Source: Nephrocerus scutellatus | Lineage: Eukaryota; Arthropoda; Insecta; Diptera; Pipunculidae | Length of the DNA: 64,000 bases | Direction: 5' to 3' | NCBI GenBank assembly: GCA_947095585.1 | Contig: OX352763.1 | Location: 49,246,481 to 49,310,480, forward strand | Shown: piece by piece, positions 41,735-52,990 of the stretch | Layout: each line of letters opens with the position of its first letter | How positions within the stretch are numbered: position 1 is the first letter of the stretch | Translations under genes and position numbers: made by a program | Notes under the pieces: generated by a model | Databases searched by the model: none | The model's input: only the letters and a program-made list of their open reading frames with translations | Told to the model about the DNA's origin: nothing

Positions 41735-42120
41735 TTTATTTAAAAACCCAGCGTTGCCTGGCTGCACACACCACACTGCCCTCCCACCACAATCAACTGT
41801 CCACCAAGCCCACGACAATTCAAGACACACCTTGGGATAACCCCTCCCCCCTCACCACATATATCAACATTATTATTATTATCTTTATTTTAATTTTAGT
41901 AACGGGTAGCCCACCTTATTGCCGTGGCGCAAGTCATTCCGTGAGTTGTCCCTTACATTAAGTTTATGTATAAAAAAAAGTCACGGTCTTCGAGACCAGC
42001 CACACTAACCGTCCCACCACCACATCCAAAATTTTCATCTGTATCGGATGAACGTTCTTCGAGTTATGCCTGAACAGACATACAGACATACAGATAAAGT
42101 TTCATTTTTATACATTAAGA
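41735..42120. repeat. Interspersed repeat fragments
   Basis: Begins AAAAACCCAGCGTTGCCTGG and ends TTCGAGTTATGCCTGAACAG plus ACATACAGACATACAGAT, a type of end common to short insect retroposons. An internal block ATTGCCGTGGCGCAAGTCAT (41908-41930) recurs at 62130. No gene. Confidence 0.5.
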
Positions 42121-42229
42121 TTACAAAATTTATTTCTTCATTATGAACTATTTAAATATGTTCCATTGCCAAAGAACTTCGCAGTCTTCATTAAAATATC
42201 AACAGCAGCAGTCACGTATGTTGCTTGTT

Positions 42230-42990
42230 GGTGAGCATAATTGGTCATCAAGTGGGAATACCATGATATTGGTATTCCACGACAAATTTTCCAAGTGGAC
42301 AGAATTCGTAGCCCTCCGAGACGCTACCACTCCCGCATTGATAAAAAGTTGCAAGGAACGCATCCTCAGCCGGTATGGATGTCCGAGAACTTTAATTACC
42401 GACAATGGCACCCAATACCGGAGCAAGCAGTTCCAAGAACTACTCGCTCAACTCCGAATCAGGCAAAGGTTCACATCGCCTTACACTCCACAAGCAAACC
42501 CTACGGAGCGAATGAACCGGGTCATAAAGACGATGGTGGCCCAATACGCCCCAAGAGACCATCGAAAATGGGACGAATATCTCCCAGAACTCATGCTGGC
42601 CATGAACACCAGCCGAAACGAAACGACAGGCAATTCCGCCGGGTACCTTAATTTCGGACGCGAACTACGCCTACCGTCATCACCTGACATACCTTTAAAT
42701 ACGGAGCCCGATGCCAATGAACGCATAAACAACCTTCAAGAAATTCTAGATAGTCAAAATAAACCTGGCAAACGCATTTGGCATACAAAAACGACCTCTG
42801 CCGACGCCCCTGGACTCCAGCCATAGTAGAGGTGGTGTACTACCGGCACCGACCGCTTTCCTCAGCTGCACACCAGTTCGCATATAAATATATAGGCCCA
42901 TACAGGGTAAAGAAGAAGAAGAAGTCTTCGTCCTCGAGGGAGGACAAAACAAAACCATCACCGCACACGTGAAAGATATCAAACAAATAT
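42230..42990 (+). pseudogene. Gypsy integrase C-terminal two thirds
   Basis: VFHDKFSKWTEFVALRD (first catalytic Asp), LITDNGTQYRSKQFQELL (second Asp) and YTPQANPTERMNRVIKTMVA (Glu) are all intact in one frame to about 42800; then a frame change leads to RPWTPAIVEVVYYRH and KYIGPYRV, a GPY/F module. The N-terminal zinc finger is degraded or missing. Integrates cDNA in intact elements. The reverse transcriptase is not present upstream. Confidence 0.85.
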
Positions 42991-43492
42991 CACAACAACC
43001 ACAGACCGGGAAACCCCACGCGGCAGATATGGTCAACAGCGAACTCACGCAGCGAAACTTAGTACCGGATAAGATGTCATCCAATAAGCATCAACCGCTC
43101 ACCAGATTTACCGACGCCGATCCAGCACCGGGGACCCATCGACGTACCAAGCCACGTCCCGTGCAGGCACCACCCAAGAAGACCGTCCAGCAAGCAGTGC
43201 GAGATATCGCATGGAAGAAGCGGCCACCGCCCCCGAACCGACCGCTGGTACACCTATGCGGGGCAGCCCCCCGAATCGTTGGCACCGCAGCGACCCTATG
43301 GTAGGACCACCAAGGTTGCTACCACACCTCACCAGCATTGGTAATTGGTTATTTTTTTCCCACACTTGTAACTGGGCCGGTGACTGGCACGAAAATAAAG
43401 GTAATCCCAAAAGAAGTGACCACACCGACCGAGCTTTAATACTCATTAATCAATAAGCATAAGTTACGTTATGGAATTTTTTTACCCACCCC

Positions 43493-43507
43493 GAAGTAGG
43501 AGGGGAA
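43493..43507 (+). promoter_or_regulatory. Polypurine tract
   Basis: GAAGTAGGAGGGGAA immediately precedes TGTAACGAAG, the expected plus-strand primer and 3' LTR start for the gypsy element whose integrase lies at 42230. 42990-43492 between them is untranslated sequence with short GC-rich frames. Confidence 0.75.
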
Positions 43508-43800
43508 TGTAACGAAGTTAATTTGACATCAAATTAACGACGTCACAAACCATACGGCAAATATATGTACATAGCAAATATTATGAATAAGTACATACAG
43601 AACAGAAATTGTAACACAAAAGTCACAAACCAAAACGACAAAATATATGTACATATCAAGTATTGAATACAGTATACAGTATATACATACAGTATAAGTA
43701 TGCACAGGTACAAATAGCACCACAGTAACACCTCCGCTCGGAAATCAAGCGATATGGGGATCAAATCCCACGGTCGTCCTATATCAACCAAAAACATCAT
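43508..43800 (+). repeat. Gypsy 3' LTR (right edge uncertain)
   Basis: Starts TGTAACGAAGTTAATTTGAC after the polypurine tract. Contains duplicated segments around ATATATGTACATA (43562, 43643). No AATAAA or clear CA end was fixed; it probably ends between 43780 and 43830. No matching 5' LTR is in the window. 43800-44030 that follows has simple AAT repeats and no gene. Confidence 0.55.
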
Positions 43801-44034
43801 TCTTTTTTTCTAATACAGAAATACTCCTGTCGCGCCCCATGTCATAATAGCAATAAGTATAAGAATAATAAAAATAATAACAATAATAAAAAAGCACAAA
43901 AGGAATGAATTGTACGTATACGAACATAAATCGTATACTAACAATTTATTATGCAATTTTTTTTTTGAAGCAAAAACATCGATAATGTGTGCACAACGCT
44001 GTTCAGCTGTACTTTCTAACGTGAAAGGACGTTA

Positions 44035-44165
44035 TGGACATGGATGAAGACAGCAGATTTTTAGAAGAATTTGTGTGCGCCTTTGAAAATAACCACTGTT
44101 TGTGTGACATAACGAGACCGGAATATGTCATACGTGAAAAAATAGTTGGATCCCCGCATTGTTGG
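44035..44165 (+). pseudogene. MADF-domain exon fragment
   Basis: From ATG 44035 the frame reads EDSRFLEEFVCAFENNHCLC and DITRPEYVIREK, the start of a MADF/Myb-like domain as used in Harbinger accessory proteins and fly transcription factors. It stops at the LINE border. A second, more decayed copy lies in inverted orientation at 45003-45115. Confidence 0.5.
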
Positions 44166-44207
44166 AAATTATGTTGTCCATCTTTCCTATTATTTAGAGC
44201 TTAACTG

Positions 44208-44992
44208 TCAAACCATTCTACTAATCTGACCGCAAGGCAAATTTTTTTTTTTTGGCTTGAGGGTAAACTGGTGAGCATTTAGAGCGCCCTGAGTATTGCG
44301 GTTGAATTCAAGGAGAGGTGGCATGCAGCTGGCTATTTCTCTTGAGCATCGCTGGTGAAAGAAACGATAAAACAGTGACAAGCTGGAAATATTCCTGCGG
44401 TGCTCAAGCGAATCTATTGATTTCGCTATATTTGCGTCACCGATTAGTTTTATCGCGCGGTTTTGTATTCTATCAAGCTGATTCAAGGTAGTTTTAGGCG
44501 CACCCGACAATTGTACTCAAGTTTAGGAAGAATAAAAGCCTTGTAGATAGTAGCCAGATCAGAGGGATTGAAATATTTCTTGCACCGAGTTAGAAAACCT
44601 AAACATTTTGCAGCATTTTTTGCGTCGGTAAATATGTGGTCATTCTAACCAAGCTTGTCGTTAACGCACATACCGAGAATTGCGAGATATTCAGTTTCCT
44701 CGATGCAAGTGACATTCATAGATAATGGCATGGGACTACGGATTCGCTTAGACGACAGGAGACAGCATTAGATTTTGGAATCGTTAAATTCTACTTGACT
44801 GTTTTCTCCCCATTGTATTATGCTGTCTAGGTCAGAATTTAACGTGCTTAACATGCGTAGTTGTTTGAGTTCCACATGAGAAGTGGAGAGACGTTCCTCA
44901 AACTTATAGGAGAAGGTGGGAGTGCTTTCGTCAGCGAAAGAGTGCATTGGATTAGAAGTCACAGATAAGATATCTTTTTTCAATATTTCCAA
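44208..44992 (-). mobile_element. Jockey/CR1-like LINE fragment
   Basis: Minus strand NPMHSFADESTPTFSYKFEE (44900-44960; the second Asp of the pair is Glu), VELKQLRMLSTLNSDLDSI, then broken frames to SGAPKTTLNQLDRIQNRAIK and YRFFHQRCSREIASC (44208-44510). Same family as 29867. Flanked by MADF pieces in inverted orientation. Confidence 0.78.
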
Positions 44993-45002
44993 AATTTGCT
45001 AT

Positions 45003-45115
45003 ATCCATAATTTTTTTTTCACGTATGACGTATTTGGAGCTCGCTATGTCGTACAAACAGCGGTTATTTTTTCGTAGACGCACACAAATTCTTCTAAAAA
45101 TCTTATACCAGCTCT
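45003..45115 (-). pseudogene. Inverted MADF-domain fragment
   Basis: Minus strand repeats TTTTTAGAAGAATTTGTGTG and TCATACGTGAAAAA of the fragment at 44050-44145, with substitutions and frame damage. It faces the other copy across the LINE. Confidence 0.5.
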
Positions 45116-45914
45116 AAGTAAATATCGGCGTGATATTATCTTTGTCTTTTTTAAGACACCACCAAATAGACGCAAGTTATTTTACTTGGATAAGATCTTA
45201 GGTACATAAACCTAGATCTGATTGGGGTGTGATACACTTAGTTCAAACCAAGTGTATCCAACGAATTCTAAAACGTCAAACAAAAGAGTTCTGGTTTGGT
45301 TGGTAGATTGATAACGACTTCATTTATTCTTAAAAATTTGACTTAATTTATAGTAAATATTACTTACAATATACATATACAAATAACATACAAATAACAT
45401 AAACTGCTTCGTTGCATATTCCGCTAAGCAGAAAACAAATTGCAGCGATAACAAAAGTATGTTCCCAACATACTCCATTTACGAAAGGTAAAAATAAAGT
45501 ATGTTCGCAACATACTCTCGTTACAAAAATGTGAACTTCGCTCAAGGTGCTAACGACAGCCGAAATGCAATGCTGGTAAAATCGGCAATGTGGGAAAATC
45601 ATTCTTCTCACGATAGGAGAAAATGCAATGGCATTTGGCATTATGCTGTGCTTGTCGTCTGCCTGAAATGAGCAACCTTGAACGAGAGTTCAACAACGTC
45701 CTTTCGCATTAAAAAATACAGCTGAATGACGATTTTGTGTACAGGTGTTCACATTTTTGATCATAAACAAACAACCGCTGATTGAGAGTCAACCGCAAGA
45801 TTTTTGATAGCAGTCAGTTTGGAGTGTCAGTCAGTTGTTAACATCATCAGTTTTGAGGGATGTCGATAAAAACTTACAGTTAAGTTCGATAGTATGCCAG
45901 CCGCTATAAAGTCA
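45116..45914. other. No gene; short dyads
   Basis: AT-rich spacer. It holds a perfect 9-bp stem GATACACTT...AAGTGTATC (45231-45258) and two 19-bp dyads AGTATGTTCSCAACATACT at 45456-45474 and 45498-45516. No convincing coding sequence. Confidence 0.5.
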
Positions 45915-46370
45915 GGGGGCCGAATCTTCAAAGTCGTAATTTCGACACATCGCAATTATCTAAGCATGTAAAACAAAAGTATTTTCGAACTAAAACTATT
46001 GCCCTATAGTGCCATTTCGAATATATATTTTGTTGTTGCTTATATGTTTACTTTTTTGGTGTTTTTAAATATTTTAAAATATTTATATTTTTTATACAAA
46101 ACTAATATTTTTATTAATTTAATTTAATATTCTATATAAGCAACGAAATTTGTTTTAACAAAATTACAAATACATAGTTACTAAAAAACGCCAAAAGGTA
46201 GCAGCGTAATAGAATACAATTTTTTTTATTTTCTTTTAAGTTACTTACGCGCTAAATTTCATACAGAAAAAATCATTTTAATTAAATTTATTTCCTAGTT
46301 GAACTCCAAATAAGTGATCGACTAAAAACCAACATTACAGTAGAATTTAAGTTTAGTAGTATGACTCAAT
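45915..46370. mobile_element. TIR element family D, copy 2 (left part)
   Basis: Starts GGGGGCCGAATCTTC and follows copy 1 through GCCATTTCGAATATAT to AGTATGACTCAAT, where a LINE is inserted; the continuation AGTATGACTCAATAATCACG is at 47651. About 30 bp of the first arm are missing relative to the other copies. Confidence 0.65.
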
Positions 46371-47650
46371 CCCGACAAAACTAGAAGAGAATGGATATCA
46401 GATAGCACATGGAACACCATTCGTGAACGCCAATCCATCAAAGCAGAGTTAAACGCGGCCTCGGGTACCGAGCGAAGCGCATTAGCGCGGAAGTATAGGG
46501 ATCTGGACCGACAAGTTGGCAGTTCAGCTAGGAACAATAAACGAGCATAGCTAAGCGACATCTCAACACAAGCACAGCTAGCCGCTGATAGCAGACAATA
46601 TAGCACAGTCTACCAACTTGCTCGTAAGCTCGCCAACAAGAAACACCACATCAACTACCCTGTTAAGGCAATAGATGGCTCTTTAATCCTTATGGAGGAA
46701 CAACAATTAACCCTCTGGACAGAGCATTTTAAAAATGTTTTGAATTGTACTTCGCCAGGCACGTCCATAAACCCACTTATGCACCCTAATAGGCTACTTA
46801 ACATCAGCGTCGCTACTCCTTCGTTGGATGACAACAATTAGTTCACTGCAATCAGGTAAAGCAGCAGGCAACGACAATATCTACGCAGAACTCCTTCAAG
46901 CCGACGTCGAGTTAACTACGCGAACATTGCATGCGATGATGATGCGATCAAGATATCTGGGAATCTGAATCCATTTCATCGTCGTTAAAAGAAGGCTTTA
47001 TAGTCAAACTCCCCAAGAAAGGTGACTTGAGCAATTGCGAAAACTGGAGAGGAATAACCCTGCTAAACACCATAAACAAAGTGATCTCCTCTATAATAGC
47101 TAGGCGCTTACAGAATGCGTTAAAGCCAATCTTGAGAAACGAACAAGCAGGATTTCGCCCAAACCGTTCTTGTACTGATCAAATTAACACCCTGCGTATA
47201 ATCATTGAACAATCAGTTTAGTATCGCTCTCCTCTGTATATGGTTTTTGTAGATTTTAATTGCGCTTTTTGACGTCTCAAAAACAAAACTACTTCGCGTT
47301 AACGCTAGTGGAACATGTGATTGACGGACATCAGATAGAAGAAGTCGATAAGTTTTGTTATTTGGGCAGCTGGATGTCAAAAAATGGTGGTGCTGACTCG
47401 GATGTGTGCTCTCGTGTAAACAAGGCGCGACACTACTATAGTATGCTAAATAATATCTGGAACTCCTCGCAAATCTCCCGGAATCTAAAGCTAATGATCT
47501 TCAGATCTAACGTTCTCTCAGTACTCTTGTATGGCTGCAAAACGTGGAAAATCACAAAGACAATTGCGACGCGCCTCCAAGTTAAATCAGGTTCGTTGGC
47601 GGGCGTTTGTAGAAGCCCTATGCTCCCCCGCGGAGTAAAGGAAAGAAAGA
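46371..47650 (+). mobile_element. RTE-type LINE, second subfamily, internally deleted
   Basis: Flanked by the 13-bp duplication AGTATGACTCAAT (46358-46370, 47651-47663); family D copy 1 has the site once at 39347. Plus-strand frames: WISDSTWNTIRERQSIKAEL, KKGDLSNCENWRGITLLNT, EQAGFRPNRSCTDQINTLRI, YMVFVDFN; then a deletion removes motifs A to C and the frame resumes at DGHQIEEVDKFCYLGSWMSK, YGCKTWKITK; a second deletion precedes the C-terminal VRWRAFVEAL. The 3' end is GGAAAGAAAGAAG, like the copy at 3715. Related to but distinct from that element. Confidence 0.8.
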
Positions 47651-47755
47651 AGTATGACTCAATAATCACGTCTAGTCGTCATAAGGTCTGTTCCCGTACT
47701 TTTTGTAGTATAAATGAGCAAAAGAGAATACTGACATAAAAACTGTCAGAGAGAG

Positions 47756-49421
47756 CAAGCACACAAAAAAGTATGGGAACGCATAAGACCACAAATTGTT
47801 GGCTGGGTAGAATTTTTCAAAATGCATTACCCCAAAATTCAACATTCACAAGTAAGTTAGTCATGTGGAAAAATTGCAAAAATACTGCATTAAATTTCTC
47901 AAAAGTGCATTCGATTTGTTTGCTTATGTTACAATTCAATTTCAAAATAGAAGCATTTGTTATCTTTCTTATCGTCATCGTGTCATTTGTGCAACCATTT
48001 CGACGCAAATTCACATACAAAACGTTCGAGTGCACATTTTTTTTCGCCTAGCGCCTTGGTTAGTGCACTTGGTTAAGAAAGTCTAGTAAAAAACGAACGA
48101 CACTTTATTTAGTTGTCAATAAATTCGTTGTTGACAGATTGTTCACATGTTACGCACAGAAATTTTTGTATTAACAATAGACCAAATTCGCATGGAGTGG
48201 AAATTAACTTACTCTCTATTTACAGATCTCTTTTACCACATTTTCGAGTACGGGAACGGTTTTGAGTAAAATGTGGTAAACATTAGAAATAATTATTACA
48301 ACTTTTTGAATACGGGAACAGTTCTATTACGACATTAGTGACGTTAATCCTAAATTCTTATTTCGTTTTTTTCGTAAAACTCTGCCCAAGAGTTTTTTTC
48401 CCTTTCAAAACGACTCTACCGTAGAGCGAAAGCAGATCTGTATATTTTGGGAGATTTACCCCTCTTTATACTAGCACAACAACAACACATACAACAAAAA
48501 AATGTAAACAAAAGATTTTCACCTTTCGTGTTCGATTTCCCTTTTGAAAAGTTTTGTGGTCAAGCGCGCTCTGGGGTAGAGTTTTGAGCAAGCACACAAA
48601 AAAGTATGGGAACGCATAAGACCACAAATTGTTGGCTGGGTAGAATTTTTCAAAATGCATTACCCCAAAATTCAACATTCACAAGTAAGTTAGTCATGTG
48701 GAAAAATTGCAAAAATACTGCATTAAATTTCTCAAAAGTGCATTCGATTTGTTTGCTTATGTTACAATTCAATTTCAAAATAGAAGCATTTGTTATCTTT
48801 CTTATCGTCATCGTGTCATTTGTGCAACCATTTCGACGCAAATTCACATACAAAACGTTCGAGTGCACATTTTTTTTCGCCTAGCGCCTTGGTTAGTGCA
48901 CTTGGTTAAGAAAGTCTAGTAAAAAACGAACGACACTTTATTTAGTTGTCAATAAATTCGTTGTTGACAGATTGTTCACATGTTACGCACAGAAATTTTT
49001 GTATTAACAATAGACCAAATTCGCATGGAGTGGAAATTAACTTACTCTCTATTTACAGATCTCTTTTACCACATTTTCGAGTACGGGAACGGTTTTGAGT
49101 AAAATGTGGTAAACATTAGAAATAATTATTACAACTTTTTGAATACGGGAACAGTTCTATTACGACATTAGTGACGTTAATCCTAAATTCTTATTTCGTT
49201 TTTTTCGTAAAACTCTGCCCAAGAGTTTTTTTCCCTTTCAAAACGACTCTACCGTAGAGCGAAAGCAGATCTGTATATTTTGGGAGATTTACCCCTCTTT
49301 ATACTAGCACAACAACAACACATACAACAAAAAAATGTAAACAAAAGATTTTCACCTTTCGTGTTCGATTTCCCTTTTGAAAAGTTTTGTGGTCAAGCGC
49401 GCTCTGGGGTAGAGTTTTGAG
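47756..49421. repeat. Two apparently identical 833-bp tandem units
   Basis: Units 47756-48588 and 48589-49421 show no difference on reading. Each begins CAAGCACACAAAAAAGTATG and ends with GGGGTAGAGTTTTGAG. A 92-codon frame from ATG 47773 and 48606 (MGTHKTTNCWLGRIF) is duplicated with it but has no known domain and is probably not coding. Each unit also contains part of an element with CTGTTCCCGTA ends (47684 to 48317) and one family E MITE. Confidence 0.9.
48376..48585. mobile_element. MITE family E (second copy in the duplicate at 49209-49418)
   Basis: Ends AAAACTCTGCCC and GGGGTAGAGTTTT. Inside, CGACTCTACCGTAGAGCG can form a stem, followed by GGGAGATTTACCCCTCTTTA. Relatives: 51888-52117 (reverse) and a diverged one at 52467-52735 with ends GTCGAGTTTTT. 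No coding capacity. Confidence 0.6.
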
Positions 49422-49458
49422 AAAAAAAATTAACATTAATGTTTACATAATCTACCCC

Positions 49459-50023
49459 TACCCACCCGGCACAAAACCGTTATGCGTCAAAAACGCACCG
49501 AGAAGGATGAGTTTACGCAGTTTTTTTTACAAGACACTAACATATGTCATTCTCTCCTTTTCACATAAATTCTAAACGTTTTACATTTATTATCCAGTCA
49601 ACAATTTTTTCATTTAGTCGTGTAACAGTTTAATTTCCGTCTTAATAAAATATATAGTTAGTTACATAGATAATTAATTATTGTGAATCAAATTACCTTT
49701 CATTGTAGAAAGTACGTGATAATTAGGAACAGCACTTAAAATTTTTACCTAAACGTAGCGCTTAAATTACTTAAAAACGTTACATTTATAAGGAGCTGTA
49801 AACTTTACGTTTTCGTGATATCAAATACGACCAACTTTATACACACTAAACATACAAAACATGTGTAAATTTGTTTCACTTCTCTTGTGACAAAAGTGCG
49901 GTAACATACCGTAATCGTAGCGTCAAAACGTACCGTTTACGACATTTTTAGTTTAACAAAAATGTCGTAGTTTAACAAAAATGTCGTAAACGTTACGTTT
50001 ATATGCGGCTGGCCGGGAGGGTA
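49459..50023. mobile_element. TIR element family G
   Basis: Ends TACCCACCCGGC and GCCGGGAGGGTA are inverted with one mismatch in 12. The 565-bp interior is AT rich with a directly repeated AGTTTAACAAAAATGTCGT (49950, 49970) and no open frame of note. It could be a non-autonomous DNA transposon. Confidence 0.45.
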
Positions 50024-50158
50024 AGTTCGATAATCTGTCAACCACTTACGATCACTGAAAGCTTATCTTTCAGGGATCATTACACAGTAATTAACAGTGT
50101 TATTATTAATTGATATTGACGTTAATAATGTTCGTATCTTTCGGAAAAATTAATAACA

Positions 50159-50399
50159 GCTGTGTTGCTTTAGTAAAGCTAAGCTGGTTTTACTTTAATA
50201 TCTCAAAGCAACAGCTTTTGGTTTTACCGCCTTCGGTGAGCACCATAACTATAAAATGGCTTTAGTTTCCTTAATCCCGAAAATTTTTTGGACTTACTTC
50301 GGCTTTATGCTTTTGCCTTTGACTATAGAATATTCTATAGTCAAAAGGCTTATGCGATTGTTGTTGTAAGCCAAGCTGGTTTTGCCAAAGCAACATAGC
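50159..50399. mobile_element. MITE family F, copy 1
   Basis: Ends GCTGTGTTGCTTTAGTAAAG and, reversed, GCTATGTTGCTTTGGCAAAA. The inverted arms extend about 33 bp through AGCTTGGCTTAC. A perfect 22-bp palindrome centred at 50331/50332 (half-site GACTATAGAAT) lies inside. Copy 2 is at 51615-51846. Confidence 0.7.
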
Positions 50400-51345
50400 T
50401 AACGATGCTTTAGGAATTATGTGAACTCGTTTTTCAATTACTTACATTACTACTAATGACATTATTAATGACCGGGTAATTGCCTTAACGATCGTACAGG
50501 GAGGATTGTTTCGTGTATATCTTGATTTAGGTCATTTTGATTCCGAATTCAACATATGCTATATTGCTTTCAACAAAATGAGTTAGGTATTTTTTGTGGT
50601 TAACGGCTGATCAAAGCAACAGCAAAAACTAACAAAATTTTTGTCAATTTTTTGTTTCATGTGTTTACCAACTAATCCATATATAATTTTTAAAAGGCGA
50701 CTCTGGTGGTGCGAATTATAAATAAAAATTTGGTTAAATATTTCTTAACCAAAAATTTTTTTTTGGTTAACGTTAACCATTTTCTGGTCTATCCAATGTG
50801 TTTGTGTTGTAATTTTTATTTTTTTGTTGAAAGCAATATAGCAATAACCTGAATTTAATTGCCGAGCGAGTTCGAAGTTTGAATATCAAAACCAGACAAA
50901 ACCAGCAAAACAGAAGGTTTTCACAATCCCAAAGAAGGAATTCGACAGTGCAATTGTTGTTGTTCCTCGGCAAATAAAACACGGCTATAATTTGTGAGTT
51001 GTAAGTTTTTATATGTGTCTGCACAAAACATAAAATGAATAAAAATCGGATGTCAAAATAATTAAAATATATTTGAGTGAAAGTGGACTTTGAAAAGTTT
51101 CTAATTAAAACTACGCATACACATGAATGGGAATACATATAACACTAATTTAACAATTCTTGCGCGAAGCACTGTGCAAGAAAGCTGATATCTGATTGTA
51201 GTCTTTGCGGCTTTGACTTTTCTTTGTAATAGAAGGCTCAAAATATTTGCATTAAAAGCGAAGAAAAACTGCTATTGTAAATGTAACTGTTTATTTAAAG
51301 CGATGTACCTTTACGCTGTTTAACCAAAACAACGCACTCAATAAA
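50400..51345. other. No gene; half MITE at 50880-50995
   Basis: 50400-50880 and 51000-51340 show no coding or RNA gene. 50880-50995 carries one arm of the fold-back MITE (AATATCAAAACCAG, CAAAGAAGGAATTCGACAGT). Its partner arm is absent. Confidence 0.5.
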
Positions 51346-51429
51346 ATGGACGTGGAATTACCTGTACTGGCTGGATTTTTGAATGTTCCTACACAATCAG
51401 GATTTTCAATAAATAGGATATCGAAAAAG
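51346..51429 (+). CDS. Short possible first exon
   Basis: ATG in context AAAATGGACG opens 28 codons (MDVELPVLAGFL then NVPTQSGFSINRISKK) to AAG|GTTTGC, a weak donor. The family is not recognised; no following exon is evident. Confidence 0.15.
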
Positions 51430-51614
51430 GTTTGCAGTTTTTATTTAATTACTAATTTTTAAAGAACAAAATGATAATTCATCTGATTGATCCATGGAAA
51501 TAATATTTAGTTTGCACCCAAAGTTTTTTTAAATTTGAAATTGAATGAATGCATGCATTTATGGTCACATTACTACGCCTTACAGCAATTAACACCTTAA
51601 AAGAGCCTACAAAT

Positions 51615-51846
51615 GCTGCGTTGCTTTGGCTAATCCAGCTTGGCTTACAACACAATCGCATAAGCATAAAGCCGAAAATAAATCAAAAAGTTTTTAGGAT
51701 TTATAACTAAAGCCTTTTTTAGTTATAGCGCTCACCGTAAGGCGGTGTTTTGTTTAACACACATAACAATTAAAATGCATGGACCATTTAAAGCCAAAAG
51801 CTGTTGCTTTTGTAAAGCCAAGCTGGATTGGTCAAAGCAACGCAGC
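51615..51846. mobile_element. MITE family F, copy 2
   Basis: Left end GCTGCGTTGCTTTGGCTAAT; right end reversed GCTGCGTTGCTTTGACCAAT. Arms of 35 bp match with about three differences. Abuts a family E MITE at 51888. Confidence 0.75.
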
Positions 51847-51887
51847 AAAAGCTTCATATTTGCGTTTAATGTTAAATTTTTTTTTCA

Positions 51888-52117
51888 TAAAAACTACCCC
51901 AGAGCGTGCTCGACCGCAGAACTTTTCGAAAAGGAAATCGAACACCAAAGGCGAAAATCTTTTGTTTAAATTTTTTTGTTGCATGTGTTGTTGTTGTGCT
52001 AGTATAAAGAGGGGTAAATCTCCCAAAATATCAAGAGCTGTTTTAGCTCTACGGTAGAGTCGTTTTGAAGGGGAAACCAACAACTTGACAGCCAAAAAAA
52101 AAATCGGGCAGAGTTTT
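51888..52117. mobile_element. MITE family E, reverse copy
   Basis: Begins AAAACTACCCCAGAGCG and ends CGGGCAGAGTTTT, the reverse of the copies in the tandem duplicate. CTACGGTAGAG stem is present. Slightly diverged. Confidence 0.6.
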
Positions 52118-52365
52118 ACGAAAAAAAAATTAACATAAGATAAAGCCTGAACGTAAAGACCGGTAACATTGTGAACCTTAAAAAATTTGAAGTTGTAATA
52201 GTACTTCTGTTTACATAATGGTCTAATTCAGAAAATGTATGCATTCACCACATTTTATGAATTAGACCATTATGTGTAACGTGCTTGGTGCGATTTTCAC
52301 ATTTTTACAGAATACTCTGCATTTATGCAGCGGGTTTATCAGCTCAATTTTTTGCATTAATATAA

Positions 52366-52990
52366 GCTACTAGCTGTTTCCGGGAGCTTCGCTACCAGTA
52401 CACATTAACCCCAGGGATGGGGGTGTACTTTAGCCTATAACATTTCCCCAGCTGCTAATAATTAATGTCGAGTTTTTTTTTGTTTAAGCAATCTGCGGTC
52501 GAGCGTAGATTTTTTCTTGAAAAAACGAACACGAAAGCCGAGAATCTTTTGTTTACATTGTTTAGTTGCATGTGTTGTTGTTGCAGTTAATGAAAAGGGG
52601 TAAATCTCCCAAAATATCAAGATCTGTTTGAGGGGAAATCCAATCTATCGTAGATTGTTTTTTTGGAATAAACGAACAATTTGACAGCCAAAAAAGCACT
52701 CTACGGAAGATTTTTTAAAAAAAAAACTCGACATAACATTGAAAATTTTAAAAATTGGCTTTTAAATGTGTAATGTAAACATTTTTTGATTTCCATTTCC
52801 GTCACCTGTCAATAATAAACATTGAAAATTTCCGTATAATCGGATTGTAAATGTGGCTGATATTAACATTTCGCACTCTCTCTCCCTAACTGCAAATAAT
52901 ACACATTGATTTCATAAAAATCAGGGTAAATGAGAGTTTTCATAAATAACAAACGCACAAACTTTCATGTTTATTTATATAGATATTACA
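52366..52990. repeat. Interspersed repeat with TACTAGCTGTTTCCGGGAGC head
   Basis: Head matches the one at 35600; the end at about 52975-52990 is TTTATTTATATAGATAT, typical for the same type of repeat. A diverged family E element (52467-52735) is nested in it. Non-coding. Confidence 0.5.

Noticed and set aside
43725..43795. tRNA-like sequence at the end of the gypsy LTR (GGGGATCAAATCCC)
   Set aside because: The T-arm-like piece is not accompanied by matching acceptor or D arms.
47773..48051. Duplicated 92-residue protein
   Set aside because: Low-complexity composition, overlaps TIR-type repeats, and no domain; duplication explains the second copy.
48466..48678. 70-residue minus-strand frame across the duplication junction
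   Set aside because: Created by the tandem junction and MITE ends; no support as a gene.
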